Assembly: GCA_019915015.1 (NCBI GenBank) | Contig: JAHBBC010000005.1 | Coordinates: forward strand, 1,426,001-1,490,000 | Length of the DNA stretch: 64,000 nucleotides | Direction: 5' to 3' | Source of the DNA: Auriscalpium vulgare | Lineage: Eukaryota; Basidiomycota; Agaricomycetes; Russulales; Auriscalpiaceae | Shown here: positions 59,247-64,000 of the stretch, piece after piece | Layout: each line of letters starts with the position of its first letter | How positions within the stretch are numbered: position 1 is the stretch's first letter | Notes under the pieces: generated by a model | The model's input: the letters and a program-made list of their open reading frames with translations, nothing else | The model's database searches: none | What the model was told of the DNA's origin: nothing | Translations under genes and position numbers: made by a program

Positions 59247-61212
59247 CTACGCCTCCATCTGTTTCAGACTGTCCGGCACTTTGAAATCAGCGTCGGTGCG
59301 CGCACGGACGTGCTCCAATGTAACTCCCTCCGCCAACTCCACCAGCTCAAGCTCACCAGCCGCCCGGTCGACGTTGAAGACAGCTAGCTCGGTGATGATC
59401 GTGCTGACCGCCCGCGCGCCGGTCAATGGCAAGGCGCACTGCTTCATGATCTTAGGACTCCCGTCCTTGGCGCAGTGCTGCATCACAACGATGATCTTCG
59501 TCTTGTCAGGATTCGATACAAGGTCCATCGCACCGCCGATTCCTGTGGGCCCATTAGAATATGCAAGGGCGACTGCAATCCTTGATGCTCACCCTTCACC
59601 AGCTTGCCAGGCACCATGTAGTTGGCAATATCTCCGGCTTGCGAAACTTGCATGGCCTGTACATAGATAAGCGCACTGCGCGAAGGTTCAAAGCAAACAC
59701 GTACACCCAATATTGCCAAGTCGAGGTGGCCACCACGAATCATTCCGAACGATTCAGCAGAGTCGAACGTCGAGGCACCAGGCAACAAAGTCGTGGTTTC
59801 CTTGCCGGCATTGATGATATCCCTGGCAGAGACGTCAGAATTGTGTGCAGGCCAATGAGGAAACAACTCACGGATCGACCTGGTCTCGTGTCGGGTATGG
59901 GCCCATACCGAGGATGCCGTTCTCGCTCTCCATCCAGACCTTGACATCCGCCGGTAGGTGTTCGGGCACCAGCGTTGGCAGCCCCACCCCAAGATTCAGG
60001 TAAAAACCGTCCTTTATTTCCTTCGCCGCGCGCTTCGCAATGCGGTGACGTATATCTTTTTTCCCGTCAACCGCTTGCTTCTTATCGCCTTCCTCCGCGA
60101 GCATGAGGATCTCGATCTCCTTAGGCTCGGTCGCGCGGACGATCCGATCGACGTAGACGCCAGGTAGATGGATGCTATTTGGGTCCAGCTCGCCGACGGG
60201 CACAATGTTCTCAGCCTGAACGGTGTTGGGTAAGACGACCGCGAAGACGCGTACAACAGCTTGCTTACCTCGACGATGGTCAGCTTCGCATTTCTCCCCA
60301 TTATAGAGTTGAAGTTGTTAGCAGTATCCCTGTCATTAGCATGTCAACAAAATGCAGCGGGGGGAGAAGCGTGAAGCCTACTTGAAGATACAGTTGCCCA
60401 CCTCGTCCGCCTTCCAAGCATGCACAAAAGCCACGTCGCCTGTGATGGAAGGCTCGAACAGGTACCGCTTTCCACTGAATTCGCGCGTTTCCTTAGCGTT
60501 CCCAGGTATCAAGATGCCCTCCGACATGCCGCCGGGCTGGTAGCGGATTGGGATATCGCCCGTTTCGACGGCTGTATGCGCACCCGTGGGGGTCCACACC
60601 CCCGGCATGCCCACCGCATGAGCTCGCATGCGTTCGACGAGGGTGCCTTGTGGGACAAGTTCCAAACCGACCTCGCCTTGGAGGTACATGGCCTCGAAAT
60701 ATTTGTTCCTACGAATGCGTTCCAGCAGAATCAAGAGGCGGCGCAGTATGTGAGCTCACCCTCCAAGGTAAGAAATTACCAGCTTGTCTAGTTGCTTTGT
60801 TTTCAAAAGGGACGCTGAGCACTAGATGAGCGCCAGAGAGCAGAGGGCAGAGCGTGTGGGCTTACCGAGACCATGCTCGCCTGCTCCCGCATTATTGGAG
60901 ACGGCGGTGAGGTTGCTCACGTCTTTCCGCTTGGTGACAGCCTTGATCAAAGTCTCTGGGATGCCGCATAGTCCAAAACCTGTCGGCGGGTTAGCGCTGT
61001 GGTACGGCATGGAGCAGCTGTGACCTACCACCGCTGAGAATGGTATCGCCAGACTTGACGTCGCGTATGGCATCATCGACGGAGTCCCACACCTTCCTGC
61101 TGCTGGAGGGTATGGGTGCGGAGACTGGTACTGAGTAGAAGCGAACGTTTATGCGGAGGGCTATGGAGGGTTGTCGGAGGGGGGGGAGAGAGGCAGCCTT
61201 GAGAGCGAGCAT
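59247..61212 (-). CDS. Succinyl-CoA:3-ketoacid CoA-transferase, mitochondrial (copy 1)
   Basis: SCOT moves CoA from succinyl-CoA to acetoacetate; fungal members can also act on acetate or propionate. The N-terminus [27 protein letters not shown] looks like a mitochondrial targeting peptide. The subunit-A-like half follows: [62 protein letters not shown]. The subunit-B-like half comes after ([28 protein letters not shown]). The catalytic Glu is in [15 protein letters not shown]. The end reads [20 protein letters not shown], with a KQMEA terminus. Both halves are complete. Eight or so introns. The second copy begins 1.1 kb upstream in the same orientation. Confidence 0.94.
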
Positions 61213-62348
61213 TCTCGCCTGAGGGAGGGGGAAGATGTGGGGAAGTGGGGAAGTGGGGTAAAGCGGGCAGGAGAAGGGAAGACATGGGGATTATATATGC
61301 GCGTCGCCCGAATCGTGTCCGGAGCCCGCGCGATGACCAGCGACGATGCCGGGGAGATGGATGCCTGCACCAAGTGGTCTGCCGGCCCGCTTTCCTTGAG
61401 CCGCCGCATGCCGCTCGGCACAACTTGGCCGCCCGCCCGCCGCTCTCCCGCCTTCGCTCATCGTCCGCCGTGGCCCTGATACGTTACTTACTGTACAGTA
61501 ACAGATCCTGTGCCAAGGTCAGCCACGGAGACTAGCCGCGGCTCAGCGTCGGGCTCAATCGCGTCCGTGCCGTCACAGCCGGTGCCGCCCGCGCCCTTTG
61601 ACATTTTCTCCTAGTCTCCGTGGCTGACCTTGGCACAGAAGATACTAGTCGTTCTGTTATATTTCCTCCGCCTTTCTTGGAAATTATCTATGTGCACACG
61701 CCAGACGGTTCCAGAGAACGCTCTGCTATGCGCGATGACCATAGCGTTGAAGAAAAGCCGAAGAACTCGCGGCTGACTCGCCATGCTTCGAGCTTCCAAA
61801 TCACAGTCCGTGCGGCATGGATCTTCTCTACGTAGCGATGCACCGTATGAGCTCAAATGATGATGAGTAAATCAATATTCAGGGCAACGCCTCGATCGAA
61901 TAATAAACAAACTCAGCGAGGATTCAATGATCTCGCTGACGCAGCCTGGTCGTTCGTGCCATGCGAAATCCGAACGAACGACAAACGTACTGTGTCGGAT
62001 ATACTTACCTTGCACACTACCTGAGATAATTTCCGCAATGCCGTTGGTGTACGCTTCGACGTCGAAAAGTCCGTCGCTTGTGACCGCGTGTGGGTAAGGC
62101 CTTGTCGTCCGGTAGCGCTGTTCAAGCCTGCCCGAGACTCACGCTCTCAAATGATTAAGTGATCCCAGTGGGCAGTAATCGTGCGAGAGAACGTCGCCCC
62201 AATTTGCATAAAGGGGAAGGAGGGGGACAACTTGAATAAGTTCAAAAAACCCGCTCCTATAGCTTTCAGTCTTCCATTGATGCAGAGCTAGAGATACAAT
62301 GATGATGGTCATGTACAACACCATCGCAAGCGCCGAAGGACTCGCAGC
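61213..62348. other. Spacer between SCOT copies
   Basis: 1.1 kb between the copy 1 start and the copy 2 stop. It contains a purine-rich stretch next to the copy 1 start (GGAAGTGGGGAAGTGGGGTA at about 61240), a 28-bp perfect inverted repeat and no convincing gene. Short frames are present on both strands but lack splice support. Confidence 0.5.
61508..61638. repeat. 28-bp perfect inverted repeat with 75-bp spacer
   Basis: The left arm (61508-61535) begins CTGTGCCAAGGTCAGCCACG and ends GAGACTAG. The right arm (61611-61638) is its exact reverse complement. The spacer is 61536-61610. Complementarity stops sharply at both edges. No target-site duplication or transposase was recognised. Confidence 0.93.
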
Positions 62349-64000
62349 CTATAGCCGTCCTATGTTGCTCCGAACGTTGAAGTCGCACCCGGTCTTAGCC
62401 CGGACTTCTTCCAGCGACACGCCCTCCGCCAGGTCAACAAGCGTCAGACCGCCGTTCGCGCGGTCCACGTCAAACGCAGCCAACTCCGTGATGATCTGAC
62501 TCACGGCCCTGGCTCCCGTGAGAGGTAACGAGCATTCCTGCACGATCTTCGGGGTGCCGTCTCGCGCGCAGTGCTCCAGAACAGCTATGACCTTTGTGTT
62601 GTCGGGATTCGAAACCAAGTCCATAGCGCCTCCGATTCCTGTATCACAGATGACTCTAGATTTAGACCAAAGGTGCTCGATGTATGCGCACCTTTGACCA
62701 ATTTTCCTGGGATCATGAAGTTTGCAATATCACCAGCCGCTGAAACTTGCATGGCCTGTCACTGTACTTAGACACGGCGAATCTTAAGTGATAGAGCCCT
62801 TACCCCCAGGATTGAAACATCGATATGACCGCCACGGATCATAGCGAATGATTCGCTAGAATCTTGCGCATTCGAACATAGGTTTCAGCGATGTTATCAG
62901 TCGTCGCTCAGGGAATAACTGACCGAATACGGAAGCGCCTGGCAAAAGGGTGACGGTCTCCTTGCCTGCATTGATGATATCCCTACGGACGATGCCGTCA
63001 GCGTGCATTCGATTGACAGAAGAGCGAAGCCAGTGCGGACACTCACGCATCGAGCTGTTCTTCGGTAGGGTAAGGCCCCATTCCCATAATCCCGTTCTCA
63101 CTTTGCAGCCACACCTTCACGCCGGGAGGTAGATGTTCTGGCACCAGCGTGGGCATACCGATGCCCAGATTAACGTGGTACCCGTCCTTTAGCTCCCTTG
63201 CAGCTCGTCGTGCAATTCGGTGACGCATGTCAAAGTCAGCTGCCTTTCCTGCGTCCTTGCTTTCCGATGAGCTTTGTGCGAGTGTCTTTATCTCTATACG
63301 CTTCTCCGCCGTGGCCTTGACAATGCGGTCGACATAGATACCTGGGACATGGATAGCATTGGGTGATAAGGCGCCGACGGGGACGATGTTCTCCGCCTTC
63401 GAATGCCACGCAGATGATCAGCAGCGAGCTCGAACCCATCCTGTCGAATCGCACTCACTTCCACGATGGTCAACTTCGCATTTTTAGCCATGACCGTGCT
63501 GAAATTATTGGCGGTATACCTGCGCAGTATTTCCGTCAGCTATGGCATACTCATCGTGTCAGGCGACCGACCTGAAGACCGTGTTCCCGACCTCGTCTAC
63601 TTTCCACGCGCGTATGAGCGCGACGTCGCCCTGTAGGGCCGGCTCCAGCACAAATCGCCGCCCATTGAACTCCTTCCACTCCTTCTTGTTTCCTGGGATC
63701 GCGACGCCATTCTTCATACCACCGTCCTTGTAGCGTATAGGAATCGAGCCTTCCTCAATGGCGGTCGACCCGCCTGTGGGAGTGTAAAATGCGGGGATCC
63801 CCGCCGCATGAGCGCGTAGACGCTCCACGAGAGTCCCTTGAGGTACGAGCTCCAGGGAGATATTTCCGCTTAGGTATAGCTGCTCGAAGAACTTATTGCT
63901 GTATTCATGTAAGCCTTCTGATAGACGTCGCGCGGCGGGTTCACGCACCCGCCTATATACGACGCGATCATCTTGTCGATCTGCTTACTGTGCAGAAGCT
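62349..64000 (-). CDS. Succinyl-CoA:3-ketoacid CoA-transferase (copy 2), 5' end beyond window
   Basis: This is a second SCOT gene, tandem to copy 1 on the same strand and clearly homologous but diverged. At the right edge it reads [14 protein letters not shown], then [40 protein letters not shown]. Next are [20 protein letters not shown] and FRPL-free conserved exons up to the subunit-B half ([37 protein letters not shown]). The catalytic Glu lies in [15 protein letters not shown]. Exons [17 protein letters not shown] and [20 protein letters not shown] follow, ending [24 protein letters not shown]. The N-terminus, including any targeting peptide, lies outside the window. Catalytic residues are intact, so it is probably active. 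Confidence 0.9.

Noticed and set aside
61171..61479. Plus-strand frames opposite the SCOT copy 1 start
   Set aside because: Low-complexity purine-rich upstream DNA, no homology seen, overlaps the targeting-peptide exon.

Overview
The window is nuclear DNA of a filamentous basidiomycete, most likely an Agaricomycete (mushroom or polypore type). The genes are dense and intron-rich, with introns mostly of about 50-65 bp. Coding DNA is GC-rich. The gene set includes a CBM1 cellulose-binding secreted protein, a fungal GH5 exo-1,3-glucanase, NCE101 and KNR4. About 30 protein genes can be supported; two are cut by the window ends. I saw no tRNA, rRNA, transposase or CRISPR array. Coordinates run from the proposed start codon to the stop codon and include introns; all splice sites were read by eye.

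Layout. 1-6.3 kb: ATG2 (minus, 3' end missing). 6.5-7.5 kb: a CE16-type esterase with a 2-bp frameshift. 8.2-12.1 kb: two RPA2 paralogs on the minus strand with a HAD/5'-nucleotidase-like gene between them. 12.5-16.3 kb: the NatB subunit NAA25/MDM20. 16.6-19 kb: NCE101, an unrecognised gene and the proteasome chaperone PSMG3. 19.1-23.8 kb: MED16, then RPL7 with a probable C/D snoRNA in its longest intron. 24.2-30.8 kb: a leucine-rich-like hypothetical protein, a LisH-CTLH-CRA protein, a PQ-loop vacuolar transporter and LIN1/CD2BP2. 30.9-34 kb: RAD54. 34.3-35.4 kb: a secreted protein made of near-identical 29-residue units separated by Lys-Arg sites. 36-39.7 kb: an unrecognised gene, a chromodomain protein and a BRI3-like membrane protein. 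40-45.9 kb: a Tudor-BRCT protein (Crb2/53BP1 type) and a single-pass membrane protein. 46.5-50.8 kb: GH5 glucanase and the CBM1 protein. 51.2-59 kb: a small coiled-coil protein, the NuA4 scaffold EAF1/VID21 and KNR4/SMI1. 59.2-64 kb: two tandem succinyl-CoA:3-ketoacid CoA-transferase genes.

Most genes are housekeeping. DNA replication and repair is over-represented (two RPA2 copies, RAD54, Crb2-like, EAF1), and several of these have MluI-box-like ACGCGT or ACGCGA motifs just upstream. Cell-wall functions are the second theme (GH5, KNR4, CE16, CBM1).

The strongest candidate for something undescribed is the gene at 34325-35356. It has a signal peptide, six near-identical units each preceded by Lys-Arg, and three more diverged Lys-Arg-bounded units. 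That is the architecture of a Kex2-processed multi-peptide precursor. No tailoring enzyme lies beside it, so secreted linear peptides are more likely than a modified cyclic product.
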